Of a DNA stretch of 64,000 nucleotides, positions 26,182 to 35,821 are shown one piece after another. The stretch is taken from contig JAFRBA010000020.1 in assembly GCA_017405115.1 (NCBI GenBank), forward strand, positions 36,056 through 100,055, given 5' to 3'. Each line of letters starts with the position of its first letter. The first letter of the stretch is position 1. A program made the position numbers and the translations under genes. A model generated the notes under the pieces. It saw only the letters and a list, made by a program, of their open reading frames with translations. It was not told where the DNA came from and did not search any database. The stretch is from Kiritimatiellia bacterium. Its GTDB lineage: Bacteria; Verrucomicrobiota; Kiritimatiellia; RFP12; UBA1067.

Positions 26182-27447
26182 ATGGCTGTATTGGCGAGAT
26201 CGATGCTCTTGGCGGCGGCGCTTTCGGCGTACGGCGTCTTCGCCGGCGTCGGCGGCATGGCGTCCAGGCCGGTCTGGGATCTTTCCGACCATGGCGGGGC
26301 GCGCCCGATATCCAGCAAGGCCGTGCTGGAGGTTCCGAATCTGGCGATTCCCGATGTCGCGGCCTTTACGGTCGAAGCCCGGCTGCGGTTCGGCGAACTG
26401 CCGGAGAACAAGGGCTTTACCATCTTCAACCAGTCCGTGACGGAGACGGGGTGGGGGCTGTGGTTCACGACGGTGCGCAATTTCGCCAAGCCGCTCATGC
26501 TGCTGGTCAACGGCGAGAGCTACGATTGCTCCTATGCGTTCATGCGCGTGGCTCCAAAGTCGACGCACACCTTTACCGTGACGGCGCGCAAGGGATGGAT
26601 CGTTGTCTACATGGACGGGAGGGTGCAGAAGAGCTTCATCAAGTCCGTGACCCCCAATCTGGCGCCGATCCGGGTCGGAGGGCCGCGTGTCGGCGGACGG
26701 CCGAAGGAAGAGCTTGACGGTGTCGTGCTGGAGGAACTCAAGGTCTGGGGCGGCGACGAGGAGTACTGGGGTCTGGGCGAGGAGCGCAAGCCGGTTCGCG
26801 GCATCAAGGCGGGCAAGGATTGGCTGGTCAGCGTGCCGGTGCAACCATTGGCCGGAAAGCCCAACATCCTTTGCTATGGTGATTCGATCTCCGTCGGCTA
26901 CATGGAGCCGCTAGCCCGGGAACTTGGAGGCATGGCCAATCTCTACCATTGGATGGGATTCCTCTGGCAACCCGGCGAAGAAGGCGTCGGCATATCGCGT
27001 TTCCGGGAGGTGGGGCAGCTGGCCGACTTCGACTGTGTCGTCTTCAACAACGGTCTCCATTCGCTGCATTGGATCGAAAAATCCGTTTCCGAGGCGGAGA
27101 TACGGGCTTCATACGCCACGATGGTACGTGCCTTCAGGCAGGCCGCGCCGCGGGCGAAGCTCGTGTATGTGACGACGACGCCGCATACGGCGAAGAAGGA
27201 CGAGCAAGGCGTGGTCTGCGGACTTGGCGGCAGAAACGGCGCAGTTCTCCGTCTGAATGAGATTGCCGGGAAGGTCATGGAAGCCGAGGGCGTCGCCGTC
27301 GTCGACGCCTATTCCATGCTGGTCGACCGTCTTGACCTGGCGCGGGGGGACGAGGTCCACTGGCTGCCGCCGGCATACCAGATGATGGCCAAAGCAATCA
27401 AAGACAAAACAAGGAGGTCCTATGCTGAAAAGGATATGCGCGATTGA
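26182..27447 (+). CDS. Secreted LamG-like + SGNH/GDSL hydrolase-like protein
   Basis: 421 residues with an N-terminal signal. Residues about 35-195 look like a concanavalin/LamG sandwich (F-T-V-E-A-R-L-R-F-G-E-L-P, W-I-V-V-Y-M-D-G-R-V-Q, L-E-E-L-K-V-W-G-G). From about 228 comes an SGNH hydrolase: block I C-Y-G-D-S-I-S-V-G-Y (Ser235), a block III-like F-N-N-G-L-H-S, and block V D-E-V-H-W-L. The usual Gly-Asn of blocks II/III are partly changed, so esterase activity is likely but not certain. It starts three bases after the fucosidase stop without its own ribosome site and overlaps the next gene by 26 bases, so the three genes form one operon. A carbohydrate acetyl esterase role is the simplest inference. 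Confidence 0.7.
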   Translation: MAVLARSMLLAAALSAYGVFAGVGGMASRPVWDLSDHGGARPISSKAVLEVPNLAIPDVAAFTVEARLRFGELPENKGFTIFNQSVTETGWGLWFTTVRNFAKPLMLLVNGESYDCSYAFMRVAPKSTHTFTVTARKGWIVVYMDGRVQKSFIKSVTPNLAPIRVGGPRVGGRPKEELDGVVLEELKVWGGDEEYWGLGEERKPVRGIKAGKDWLVSVPVQPLAGKPNILCYGDSISVGYMEPLARELGGMANLYHWMGFLWQPGEEGVGISRFREVGQLADFDCVVFNNGLHSLHWIEKSVSEAEIRASYATMVRAFRQAAPRAKLVYVTTTPHTAKKDEQGVVCGLGGRNGAVLRLNEIAGKVMEAEGVAVVDAYSMLVDRLDLARGDEVHWLPPAYQMMAKAIKDKTRRSYAEKDMRD

Positions 27448-30022
27448 GCTCTGCCTCGCCGGCGCCTTGCTGGCACAGGGCGAGGACTGGAGCCAGTATG
27501 CGGCGGGCAGCGACGTTGTGCTTGGTTCGGGCGAGCATGTGGTTGCCTCGGCCGCGGAGCTTGCCATTGTAAACGGCTTTCGGTCGATTGCCGTCTCGAC
27601 TGCTGATTCGCGGCTTGTGTTCGCCGTGCCGACCGGCACGCCCTGGCAGTTCCAGAACGTCGTCAGCGGCGCCGGCGGCATCGTCAAGCGCGGTGCCGGT
27701 GAATTGCACCTTGAGCTTCCGGCGGACTTCGACTACGCATCGAGCAGCCAGCATTACATGACGGATTCCGGAATGACGGTGGAAGCCGGCTGGCTGTTCT
27801 GCCCAACCAACAACAGGGCCGCCATAACGTTCTGCACCGGTCCGGTGGAGGTCTGGGCAGACGCGACGTTCGTCACGACTTCCTCGGCGCCGGATGCGCC
27901 GCAGGCGGTGGCCAATCCGGGCACCACCGAGATTGAAGGGCTGCGCGGCGAGGGAACGGTGATGAACATGACGACGAGGGGCTACGCCAGGCTTACGCTC
28001 AGCGGAGAAGGCGCTGCCCCTGCGGTCTTCAGGGGCAAGATCACGAACGGCATCCGCATCCTGTCGTACGGGCATCAGCATTTCCTTGGCACCGCATCCG
28101 ACTATGTTGGCACCACAGAGGTCTACAACAATCGCGGCGGCACGACCAAGGGGATTCTCGGCGTTTCGAAAATCGGCAACATGAACAAGTCGTCGTCCAT
28201 GGGCAGGGACAGGTTCGTGTTTCGCAGTTCCGGCGCCCGGCTGCTCTGCCTGGGCACGGAGCCTGAAATTACAGACCGGCAGTTCCAGTGGTACACGGAC
28301 ACCTATGCCGGTCCGGCCGGGGTCTTCGATGCCGGCGCCTTCGGCGGGGTCACGTTCACCGGAGAATGGGCGGGAACGAGCGAGCGCGCCGAGCAGTTTG
28401 TGCTTACGGGGTCCAACACGGAGGCGTGCGTTCTTTCCAACGCCATCGCCGAAGGAGGCGCGACGAAGCCGCTCTACCTGATCAAGCGCGGCACCGGCAC
28501 GTGGAGATTCGCCGACAACGCGGATCGCAGGAACAACGGTGTCATCGCCGTCGAGGATGGCAAGCTTCAGTTCACCTCTATCGCCGACACGAACGTCGTC
28601 TGTTCGCTTGGCCTTGCCAATGCGCTGCAAGGCGCATATACCGGCGCCTACGATCCATCGAAAAACGTAGACTATGCGTATCTGCTGGGCACGGCGGCGA
28701 CGCGCGGAACTATGGAATATGTCGGCTCGGAGGATGCCGCCAGCTCCAACCGTTTCTTCGCCATCAAGGGCGAGGGCGCGCTTGTGAATGGCGCGGCGGA
28801 GGGAACGCGCCTTGATCTGAGCGGCGTCCGAAACGCGCCCGGCGAGGCGGGCACACTTGTTCTGACAGGCACGAACCGCACGAACTGTACGCTTGCAGAC
28901 GTTGCCGATTCGCCGGCGGGCGGCGCGCTTGGCCTCGTCAAGGAAGGGCCGGGAACGTGGCGGCTCAAGGGCGTGCAGGACTTCTCTGGACCGCTCGGCG
29001 TGCGCGAGGGCGTGCTGGAGGTTCAGGGCGCGCAGACCAATCGCTACACCTATTTCCGGTTCGTCATGCGCGGCACGCTCAAAAGCCATGGGCTGAACAA
29101 CGATTCCTGGACATTTCTTCGCGGCATCGCCTTCTACGACAAGGACGGCGTCAACCAGACGCCCGCGAACAAGATGACGTACGTGAAGGGATACGAAGAC
29201 GGCGCGAGCGAGGGGCCTGCGGGCGACTGGGAGCATCTCCAGCCCGGAGAATATTCCTGGGCAAGGGCGGGAACCTGCTCGTTCAACGGAAGATATGACA
29301 TCAACTCTCTCTTCGAGTTCAGTTCGACCATCCAGTTTCACTGGGGCGGGGCGATAGTCCCGGGCGTCGAGAGCTCGTACGCCCCCGTCCAGATCCGCCT
29401 GCCGGCCGATGCGAACGACATCGCGGCTTTTGACGTCGCCTCGCTATGGGGCAACGACACGCCGCGGTCGCTCTCGGACTGGTCGCTGTTCGCGAGCGTG
29501 GACGGAGTCGACTGGAAGGAAGTCGCGCGGTATGACTACGACGCGAACGCCTTCCCGGATACGAAGCAGTGGTTCTCGAACCTCTCGCCTGCCGACACCG
29601 GAACGTCCTATTCCGTGCGCCCTGACGAGGGCTATGCGATCAAGGCGCCGGAATCATACGACGACCTGCATGCACTGCGCAACGTTTCGGGCGTGAACGT
29701 GTCGGCGGGCGCGACGCTGCGGGCGCGCGGTCATGTGAAACTGTCGGTGCTGACGGTCGACTGCCGGGACGGCAACGGAACGATAGACGGATTCGACTTT
29801 GCTGACGAGGGTCGGATTGACCTTGTCGGAATTGCGAAGGGGGAGTCGGCCATTACGGTGCCCGTCTGCCTTACGAACCTTGCCGTCGGCGCGTTGGAGA
29901 AGCTCAACGACCGCACGAAGTGGGTGGTTGCAGTCGGCGGACGCACCGGCCGCTACGACGTGAAGGTGAGCGAGTCGTCTGTGAAAATACAGCCCATGAG
30001 ATTTGTGCTGCTTGTCCGCTGA
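27422..30022 (+). CDS. Secreted autotransporter-associated beta-strand-repeat protein with LLVR C-terminus
   Basis: 866 residues, strong AAGGAGG site six bases before the ATG. Signal M-L-K-R-I-C-A-I-E-L-C-L-A-G-A-L-L-A. Clear family repeats: G-A-G-G-I-V-K-R-G-A-G-E-L-H-L-E (about 83), L-Y-L-I-K-R-G-T-G-T-W-R-F-A and L-G-L-V-K-E-G-P-G-T-W-R-L-K, each followed by an N-x-x-G-x-I-x-V-x-x-G-x-L strand. Around residues 545-740 a discoidin-like segment (V-Q-I-R-L-P-A-D-A-N-D-I-A, L-F-A-S-V-D-G-V-D-W-K-E-V) may bind carbohydrate. It ends R-F-V-L-L-V-R. It is last in the fucosidase operon, as a likely surface partner of the secreted enzymes; no catalytic motif is seen. Confidence 0.78.
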   Translation: MLKRICAIELCLAGALLAQGEDWSQYAAGSDVVLGSGEHVVASAAELAIVNGFRSIAVSTADSRLVFAVPTGTPWQFQNVVSGAGGIVKRGAGELHLELPADFDYASSSQHYMTDSGMTVEAGWLFCPTNNRAAITFCTGPVEVWADATFVTTSSAPDAPQAVANPGTTEIEGLRGEGTVMNMTTRGYARLTLSGEGAAPAVFRGKITNGIRILSYGHQHFLGTASDYVGTTEVYNNRGGTTKGILGVSKIGNMNKSSSMGRDRFVFRSSGARLLCLGTEPEITDRQFQWYTDTYAGPAGVFDAGAFGGVTFTGEWAGTSERAEQFVLTGSNTEACVLSNAIAEGGATKPLYLIKRGTGTWRFADNADRRNNGVIAVEDGKLQFTSIADTNVVCSLGLANALQGAYTGAYDPSKNVDYAYLLGTAATRGTMEYVGSEDAASSNRFFAIKGEGALVNGAAEGTRLDLSGVRNAPGEAGTLVLTGTNRTNCTLADVADSPAGGALGLVKEGPGTWRLKGVQDFSGPLGVREGVLEVQGAQTNRYTYFRFVMRGTLKSHGLNNDSWTFLRGIAFYDKDGVNQTPANKMTYVKGYEDGASEGPAGDWEHLQPGEYSWARAGTCSFNGRYDINSLFEFSSTIQFHWGGAIVPGVESSYAPVQIRLPADANDIAAFDVASLWGNDTPRSLSDWSLFASVDGVDWKEVARYDYDANAFPDTKQWFSNLSPADTGTSYSVRPDEGYAIKAPESYDDLHALRNVSGVNVSAGATLRARGHVKLSVLTVDCRDGNGTIDGFDFADEGRIDLVGIAKGESAITVPVCLTNLAVGALEKLNDRTKWVVAVGGRTGRYDVKVSESSVKIQPMRFVLLVR

Positions 30023-30053
30023 AGCGGGGGCGATCATGAAAGGAGGCACACGA

Positions 30054-31511
30054 GTGAACAAGTCATTCAGCATTCTGACCCGGCGGCAGTTCGCCTGGTC
30101 GGTCGCGGCGGCGTTCGGCGGGCTGGTCCTGCCGGCGGACGCCTTTGGCGCAGGTGGAAAGCCGCTCTTGAAAATGGGTGTTCTGAGCGATGTGCACATC
30201 GGTCCCGATGGCAGCGACGACCTTCTGCTCAAGGAACTCAGATACCTCGATTCCCAGAAGGTCGAGGTGGTGCTCTTCCCGGGGGACATTGCCAATCACG
30301 GCCTGATCTCCTACCACGAGCGTTTTGCGGCCTGCTGGAACAAGGTCTTCCCCAATTGCGTGGCGTCCGACGGCCGCAGGGTAGAGCATGTCCTTGTCAC
30401 GGGGAACCACGACTTGATGAACAAGCGCTGGGAAGACTGGTGGGCCAAGTACACGGAGGAGCAGCAGGCGAAGGACCGCCTTTACTACAAGGACAACATC
30501 GTAAAGACCTGGGATCGGCTCTATGGCGAGAAGTGGGAGCTTGTCTGGAAGCGGGAGGTTAAAGGCGTAACGTTTGTCGGTGCGCAATTCGAATCCTGGC
30601 TGGATCTGCCGATAGAGGAATTCTTTCGGACGCACGGTAGGGAGATCGATCCGACCATGCCTTTCATCTACGTGCAGCACCAGCATCCGCGCGGCACCTG
30701 TCATGGCCAATTCGCAGTCGACGAAGGCGCGTGCGACTCCGGCAGAGTGGGACGGGAGCTGGCCGCATTTCCGAACGCGGTGGCGTTTTCGGGGCACTCC
30801 CATCTGCCGATTACCGATGAGCGCATGGTGTGGCAGGGTGCGTATACTTCGATCGGCTGCGGCTGCGCGGGTACGGTCTCCACGCTCGGAATGGGGAAAC
30901 GGCGTGCCAATGCATACTGGAAGAACAGGAGCGAATACGGCCGGCTGATGCTTCCGATGCAGACAAAGCAGCAGAACTGCTCGGGTCTGGTGGTGAATCT
31001 TTTCAAGGACCATCTCCTGATCCATCGCCACAACTTCTTCTTCGACATGCCGGTCGGCGAGGACTGGTGCGTGCCCTTGCCAGCTGCCGTCGACGGCCCC
31101 TACGACTTCGCCCGCCGCGCCAGGACTCGCAAGGCCCCGGAATTCGCCGCCAATGCGAAGATCACGCTTGACTGGTGTGCGAAGGCGCCGGAAGGGGCTA
31201 GTTGGAATTTCAAGGACAAGAAGCCATGCTGGAGGCTTGGATTCCCGTGTGCGAAGGCAGTCTGTGGCGGCGGACGTGTGTTCGACTACGAAATCAGAAT
31301 GTCCGTGGATGGCAAAGAGGTACTGAGCCGCGAGCTTCTGGCGGCGGCGTTCCATTTCCCGGACGCAAAGTCGGATGAACCCGAGATGTTGCTGCTTCTG
31401 CCAGGGGATCTGCCGGCCGGCAAGGTCGCAACTTGCAGCGTGACGCCCCGCAATTGCTATGGCGTAGCCGGAAAGCCACTCGTCGCGACTCTCGCCGTCA
31501 AAAGCGCCTAA
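30054..31511 (+). CDS. Tat-exported calcineurin-like metallophosphoesterase
   Basis: 485 residues from the GTG at 30054, chosen over ATG 30036 because AAAGGAGG lies seven bases upstream of the GTG. The N-terminus has a twin-arginine signal, L-T-R-R-Q-F-A-W, then A-A-A-F-G-G-L, so it should be exported folded with its metals. Metal-ligand motifs are complete: G-V-L-S-D-V-H-I-G, F-P-G-D-I-A-N-H, V-T-G-N-H-D, and G-H-S-H-L. About 150 residues at the C-terminus form a beta-sandwich of the kind seen in secreted phosphoesterases. It follows the repeat protein by 31 bases. Substrate is unknown; release of phosphate from phosphorylated glycans or nucleotides is possible. Confidence 0.85.
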   Translation: MNKSFSILTRRQFAWSVAAAFGGLVLPADAFGAGGKPLLKMGVLSDVHIGPDGSDDLLLKELRYLDSQKVEVVLFPGDIANHGLISYHERFAACWNKVFPNCVASDGRRVEHVLVTGNHDLMNKRWEDWWAKYTEEQQAKDRLYYKDNIVKTWDRLYGEKWELVWKREVKGVTFVGAQFESWLDLPIEEFFRTHGREIDPTMPFIYVQHQHPRGTCHGQFAVDEGACDSGRVGRELAAFPNAVAFSGHSHLPITDERMVWQGAYTSIGCGCAGTVSTLGMGKRRANAYWKNRSEYGRLMLPMQTKQQNCSGLVVNLFKDHLLIHRHNFFFDMPVGEDWCVPLPAAVDGPYDFARRARTRKAPEFAANAKITLDWCAKAPEGASWNFKDKKPCWRLGFPCAKAVCGGGRVFDYEIRMSVDGKEVLSRELLAAAFHFPDAKSDEPEMLLLLPGDLPAGKVATCSVTPRNCYGVAGKPLVATLAVKSA

Positions 31512-31558
31512 TCTCTGGCAGGATTGGATGCTTCGAATACGGAAAGGAGATACAGAGC

Positions 31559-33601
31559 GTGCTGTTGAATGTCGTGCTGGCGGTCTGTTCGCTCCGCGTA
31601 GGGCCGGGCGAGGACCTTGCCGTTATTCGTGACCGGATTCGTGCGCTTCCAGAGGCAGTGCGCGACGTGGGCGTGGAGGTCGTTCTGTCTCCGGGGCGCT
31701 ACTCTTGTTCTGGCGGAACACTCCGGCTGGATGCGGCCGATTCGGGGCGCGCCGGCGCCCCGGTCGTATGGCGAGGTTCGCGCGACGGGGGCGTGGTATT
31801 TTCGCAGGGAAGGGAAATCCCGCGCGACAGTTTCTCCCGCGTCGCCGACAGGCAGGTGCTGGCGAGGCTGCCGGATCCGGCCGTCCAAGTGCTGGTGGCC
31901 GACCTTTCGGAGATGAGACTTGATCTGGGCGCGCCGTTGAGAGGCGAGACTCGCTATCCGCTCCCCATTCCGGAACTGTATGTCGACGGTCGCCGGATGA
32001 TGCCTGCGGAATGGCCAAACGACGGCAAGTTCGTGACCATAGCGCGGTTTGTGCGCGAAGGTACGCGGCGGACCTCGGGAAACGCCTGGGCCGCGCTGTT
32101 AGGTCAAGGCGGCAAGAAAGACGGAGAGCCGCCGTCCGGCGGAGTGTTTGGATATGATGGAGACCGTCCGTCACGCTGGACGACGGCCGACAGCCTGACC
32201 ATCCGGGGCTACTGGTGCTTTGACTGGAACGAGTCCGCGCTGCCTGTAAAGGCCGTCGACACGACCAACCGGACAATCGAAGTGGCCTGCCCCACCGATT
32301 ACGGCATCCGGCAGGGCAATCCGTCGCCACGTCGCTGGAAGGCCGTCAACCTCCTGGAAGAGCTTGATGCGCGCGGCGAGTTTTTCGTAGACCGTGGGAC
32401 TCGGAAGCTGTATCTCTGCCCTCCGGACGGCTTTTCGGCGACGAGCCGCATTGCCATTGTCGGCTGTGGAATGAAGGACATGGTGCTGTGCGGGAATGTC
32501 ACGAACGTGACGTTCCGCGGCATTGGCTTCGAGGAAGGCTATGGAAACGCAGTCCGTCTTGAGAACTGCGTCCGGGTAGGGTTCGATCGCTGCTCGTTCC
32601 GCAATCTGCGCCGGAAGGCGGTGGAGATGGCGGGATGCTCGAACTGCGTCTTGCGCACGTGCGACGTGCTGCATACCGGCACCGGCGGAGTCGTGCTGAA
32701 GGGCGGCGACCGCCGAACGCTGACGCCGGGGAACAATCGCGCTGTGGACTGCACGTTCAGGAACTTCTCGGTGCAGAAGCCCATGTATTCCCCGGCCGTG
32801 AGTCTCGAGGGAGTCGGCAATGCGGTGCGCAACTGTGAGATTTCGGATGCCGCGCAAATGGCGATTTCCATTCATGGCAACGACAATGTTGTCGAGTGCA
32901 ATGTAATTTCCAACGTGTGCACGTGTTCCGACGATGCGGCGGCGCTCTACAAGGGGCGTAATCCCTCCTGCCGCGGCAACTTGATACGGCACAATCTCTG
33001 GAAGGACATTGGATCGCGGCGTGGACACGGTACGGCCGCCATTTACTTTGACGACGGCGACGGCGGCGACATTGTCTTCGGCAACATCTTCGTGCGGTGC
33101 GGTGAGCCAGGACAGGGTAGCTTCGGCACGGTATTCAGCCACGGCGGCTATTCAAATGTCGTGGAGAACTGCATTTTCGTCGATTGCATCCGCCCGCTTG
33201 GAAGCGCTCCGTGGAGTCAGAAGCGCTGGACAGAATGTCTGCGTTCAGTCCCATGGCTGAAGGCGCTAACCCAGGATGTGGACATCTGCTCTGAAGTCTA
33301 CCTGGGCCGATATCCCGGACTGGCCGGTTTCCTGGATCCGCATCCGGACGAACTGCGGTGGAACGCCGGCTTCAACAATGCGTTTGTCGGCTGCGGCGAG
33401 GAGGTGTCGAAAGGGCGTTGGGCCCTGGACGAGTCGAACGTGAAAATCGCCGGCGACGCTGGCTTTGTTGATGCGAAACATGGCAACTACGAGCTCAAGC
33501 GGACGTCCGTGATATACAAAAAGATCAAGGGCTTCAGCCCGATTCCGTTTGAGAGGATTGGCTTGCGCACCCGTGGAGCTGAACGCCGCGCGGTGGACTA
33601 A
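31559..33601 (+). CDS. Secreted right-handed parallel beta-helix protein
   Basis: 680 residues. GTG at 31559 is preceded by AAAGGAGA nine bases upstream. A short hydrophobic N-terminus (V-V-L-A-V-C-S-L) may be the export signal. N-terminal V-G-P-G-E-D-L and V-V-L-S-P-G-R-Y-x-x-x-x-T-L-R-L match the start of many pectate-lyase-like beta-helix proteins. The centre has ladder-like repeats (N-V-T-N-V-T-F-R-G-I-G-F-E, N-C-V-R-V-G-F-D-R-C-S-F, C-S-N-C-V-L-R-T-C-D-V-L-H-T, G-V-G-N-A-V-R-N-C-E-I-S-D, N-D-N-V-V-E-C-N-V-I-S-N). Polysaccharide lyases and GH28-like hydrolases share this fold. I see no conclusive catalytic triad, so the enzyme class is left open. Confidence 0.72.
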   Translation: MLLNVVLAVCSLRVGPGEDLAVIRDRIRALPEAVRDVGVEVVLSPGRYSCSGGTLRLDAADSGRAGAPVVWRGSRDGGVVFSQGREIPRDSFSRVADRQVLARLPDPAVQVLVADLSEMRLDLGAPLRGETRYPLPIPELYVDGRRMMPAEWPNDGKFVTIARFVREGTRRTSGNAWAALLGQGGKKDGEPPSGGVFGYDGDRPSRWTTADSLTIRGYWCFDWNESALPVKAVDTTNRTIEVACPTDYGIRQGNPSPRRWKAVNLLEELDARGEFFVDRGTRKLYLCPPDGFSATSRIAIVGCGMKDMVLCGNVTNVTFRGIGFEEGYGNAVRLENCVRVGFDRCSFRNLRRKAVEMAGCSNCVLRTCDVLHTGTGGVVLKGGDRRTLTPGNNRAVDCTFRNFSVQKPMYSPAVSLEGVGNAVRNCEISDAAQMAISIHGNDNVVECNVISNVCTCSDDAAALYKGRNPSCRGNLIRHNLWKDIGSRRGHGTAAIYFDDGDGGDIVFGNIFVRCGEPGQGSFGTVFSHGGYSNVVENCIFVDCIRPLGSAPWSQKRWTECLRSVPWLKALTQDVDICSEVYLGRYPGLAGFLDPHPDELRWNAGFNNAFVGCGEEVSKGRWALDESNVKIAGDAGFVDAKHGNYELKRTSVIYKKIKGFSPIPFERIGLRTRGAERRAVD

Positions 33602-33685
33602 TCAGGGCACCCAGCAAGATTCCCGTTTTCCCAGTCGCGCCACGCGGCGGGCGGGAGGTATTCCAGGGTGGAGAATCCAGGATTA

Positions 33686-33694
33686 TGGTATAAT
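33686..33694 (+). promoter_or_regulatory. Extended -10 promoter (TGG-TATAAT)
   Basis: No good -35. The leader of about 30 bases contains AAGAGGAG just before the ATG at 33731, so unlike several others this promoter gives a conventional leader. Bases 33602-33685 hold nothing recognisable. Confidence 0.55.
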
Positions 33695-33730
33695 TTCCGC
33701 ATCAAATAAGGAATAAGAGGAGAAGCTTAT

Positions 33731-35821
33731 ATGCTGAGCATTCTTTTAGCAGTCGCGTTCTCGGCCGAAGTGCCTGTCGTGGCGGAGGTGAGGGAATATG
33801 GCGGGGCTCCTGCGCTATGGATCGACGGTCGCCCCGATACCGGCCTCATGCACTGGAACAGGTATATGACGCCGGAGGACGTCGCGGTGTTCCGCGATGC
33901 GGGCGTGCATCTTTTTTCGTTCATGGGTGCGCCGGACATGCCAGACCCGGACGGGGGACCTGTCGACTATTCGGACGGCATGATCGCCAAGGTGCCGTTG
34001 CTGACGCCGCAGTCCATCGACGAGACGATGGCAATGATTGTACAGGCCGACCCAAAGGCAAAGGTCCTGCTGAGGCTTCGCCTTACGACGCCGGACTGGT
34101 GGCGCCACAGGCATCCGGGCGAGGCCGTGCGGGTGTATGACGAGGGCAAGAAGGGCGGCTGGAGTGACCACAAGTGGGGGGCGCCGTCGTCCGAGTCGTG
34201 GCGGCGGCTGATGGAGGAAGCTGTCCGGCGGACGATTCGTCACTGCGAGTCGGCTTGGCCAGGCCGGATCATCGGCTACCATCCTGGCCTTGGGGCGTGC
34301 GCCGAGAACTCCTATGACTGGGGGCAGTCAGTGGCGGATTTCTCAAAGTCGAGTCGCGAGGCGTTTCCCGGCAAGGTGCCAGACCCGGAGACGTTTTTCT
34401 CGCGCAGCATCGTCGACGCGCGCCGGCTGCTGGATCCCGAAAGGGAAATGGACGCGATCGCGTTTCGCAGGCATCAGTCCAAGGTGATGGCGGATGCCGT
34501 CTTGGAACTGGCGCATGTCGTCAAGGACGAACTCGCCAGACTGGGGCGTCGAAAGATCTGCGGCGCGTTCTACGGGTATTTCTGCTTCTCTCCCAATCGT
34601 ATGCAGTTCTTCGCCAACGGACACGGCGACTTCAGGCGCGTCTTGGAGTCGCCGGACATTGACATGATATGCGCACCTCTCGACTACAGTTCGCGCGCGC
34701 CCGGGAACGTCGCCCTGGCGCAGACCCTGCCGGCGTCGATAGCATTGCACGGCAAGCTCTACTATGGCGAGGAGGATACGCGCTTTCACACGGCGAAGGC
34801 GGTCGACCAGCGCATCTCGGGCGATCCGAAGACATCATGCGACCTGCTGTGGCGCAATTTCGCCCATGCCTATTCGCAGGGCGGCAGCATCTGGTGGATG
34901 GATCTATTCGGCGAGGGGTGGTATCGGGACCAGGACCTGGCAAACGTCATTCGTGACTGTCGCGTCTTTGCTGAGAAGCATCTGTCGCATAGGGAGTCAG
35001 TCGCGCAGATCGCCGTGTTCGTGTCCGAACAGTCGCCTGCCTATGAGCGCGTGGCGCCGCTTCCGCTTTCGAACGAGGTGATATCCCCCTTGTTCAGCGA
35101 GGTCGCGGCAGTTGGCGCGCCGTTCGACGTCTATCTGCTGGAGGACTTGCCGCTCTTGGCGGAGACGCGGCGGCTGGCCCAATACAAGCTTGCAATTCTG
35201 CCCAATGCCCATGCGGTCGGCAGTGAACTCCGCAAAGACATTGGTCGTTCGCTTTGTGCCAACGGGCGCACCGTGGTGTTCCTCGGCCTGCCCGGATACA
35301 TCTGCGAGCGCGAGAAGGGGCCGCATTTCGTTGAGCAGCTGACGGGCATCGGAGTGTGCGAGCTCTCGAACCGAAATGCCGCGACGGCCGAGGCGTTCCC
35401 CGGTGGGCGGAGGATCGTCTGGGGAAACGTGCACAAGTCGGATCCCCAGCTTGTCATAGCCGATTCGGAGGCGGAGGAACTGGGATGGTTTGTGCAGGGG
35501 ACGGTTCTCTTCAAGCCAGGCAGATCGAATGCGGTGGCATTGGCGGCGCGGAAGTTCTCGAATTGGCGGAGCGTGGTCTGCACGATTCATTCGCTGCCGG
35601 CTGAGCTTTTGCGCTCATTCGCGTCGGAGGCTGGCGTACACGTCTATTCGAGTCACGGCGACCAGGTTTTCGCCGGACCGGACTGGTGTGCGGTTTCAGC
35701 CAAGATGCCAGGCCTGCATGCGATCAGCCCGAGAGGCGGGGCCGGCGAAGCGTTCGACGCAGTGCTGAAGCGCGGCGGATTCCTGTTGAAGGCCCCCGGC
35801 CCGAATTCCGGGCGGGAATGA
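33731..35821 (+). CDS. Secreted GH42-like (clan GH-A) glycosidase
   Basis: 696 residues, short signal M-L-S-I-L-L-A-V-A-F-S-A. N-terminal barrel features include H-W-N-R-Y-M-T-P-E-D-V, R-I-I-G-Y-H-P-G-L-G-A-C-A-E-N, D-I-D-M-I-C-A-P-L-D-Y and G-G-S-I-W-W-M-D-L-F-G-E-G-W, in the order expected for beta-galactosidase-like GH42/GH-A enzymes. From about residue 430 a domain with a GATase-like fold (D-V-Y-L-L-E-D-L-P, K-L-A-I-L-P-N-A, G-R-T-V-V-F-L-G-L-P-G) corresponds to the GH42 trimerisation domain. Catalytic Glu candidates are in A-C-A-E-N and the later Y-Y-G-E-E, but I cannot confirm them. A galactose-type substrate is the family default. It has its own promoter and stands alone. Confidence 0.65.
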   Translation: MLSILLAVAFSAEVPVVAEVREYGGAPALWIDGRPDTGLMHWNRYMTPEDVAVFRDAGVHLFSFMGAPDMPDPDGGPVDYSDGMIAKVPLLTPQSIDETMAMIVQADPKAKVLLRLRLTTPDWWRHRHPGEAVRVYDEGKKGGWSDHKWGAPSSESWRRLMEEAVRRTIRHCESAWPGRIIGYHPGLGACAENSYDWGQSVADFSKSSREAFPGKVPDPETFFSRSIVDARRLLDPEREMDAIAFRRHQSKVMADAVLELAHVVKDELARLGRRKICGAFYGYFCFSPNRMQFFANGHGDFRRVLESPDIDMICAPLDYSSRAPGNVALAQTLPASIALHGKLYYGEEDTRFHTAKAVDQRISGDPKTSCDLLWRNFAHAYSQGGSIWWMDLFGEGWYRDQDLANVIRDCRVFAEKHLSHRESVAQIAVFVSEQSPAYERVAPLPLSNEVISPLFSEVAAVGAPFDVYLLEDLPLLAETRRLAQYKLAILPNAHAVGSELRKDIGRSLCANGRTVVFLGLPGYICEREKGPHFVEQLTGIGVCELSNRNAATAEAFPGGRRIVWGNVHKSDPQLVIADSEAEELGWFVQGTVLFKPGRSNAVALAARKFSNWRSVVCTIHSLPAELLRSFASEAGVHVYSSHGDQVFAGPDWCAVSAKMPGLHAISPRGGAGEAFDAVLKRGGFLLKAPGPNSGRE

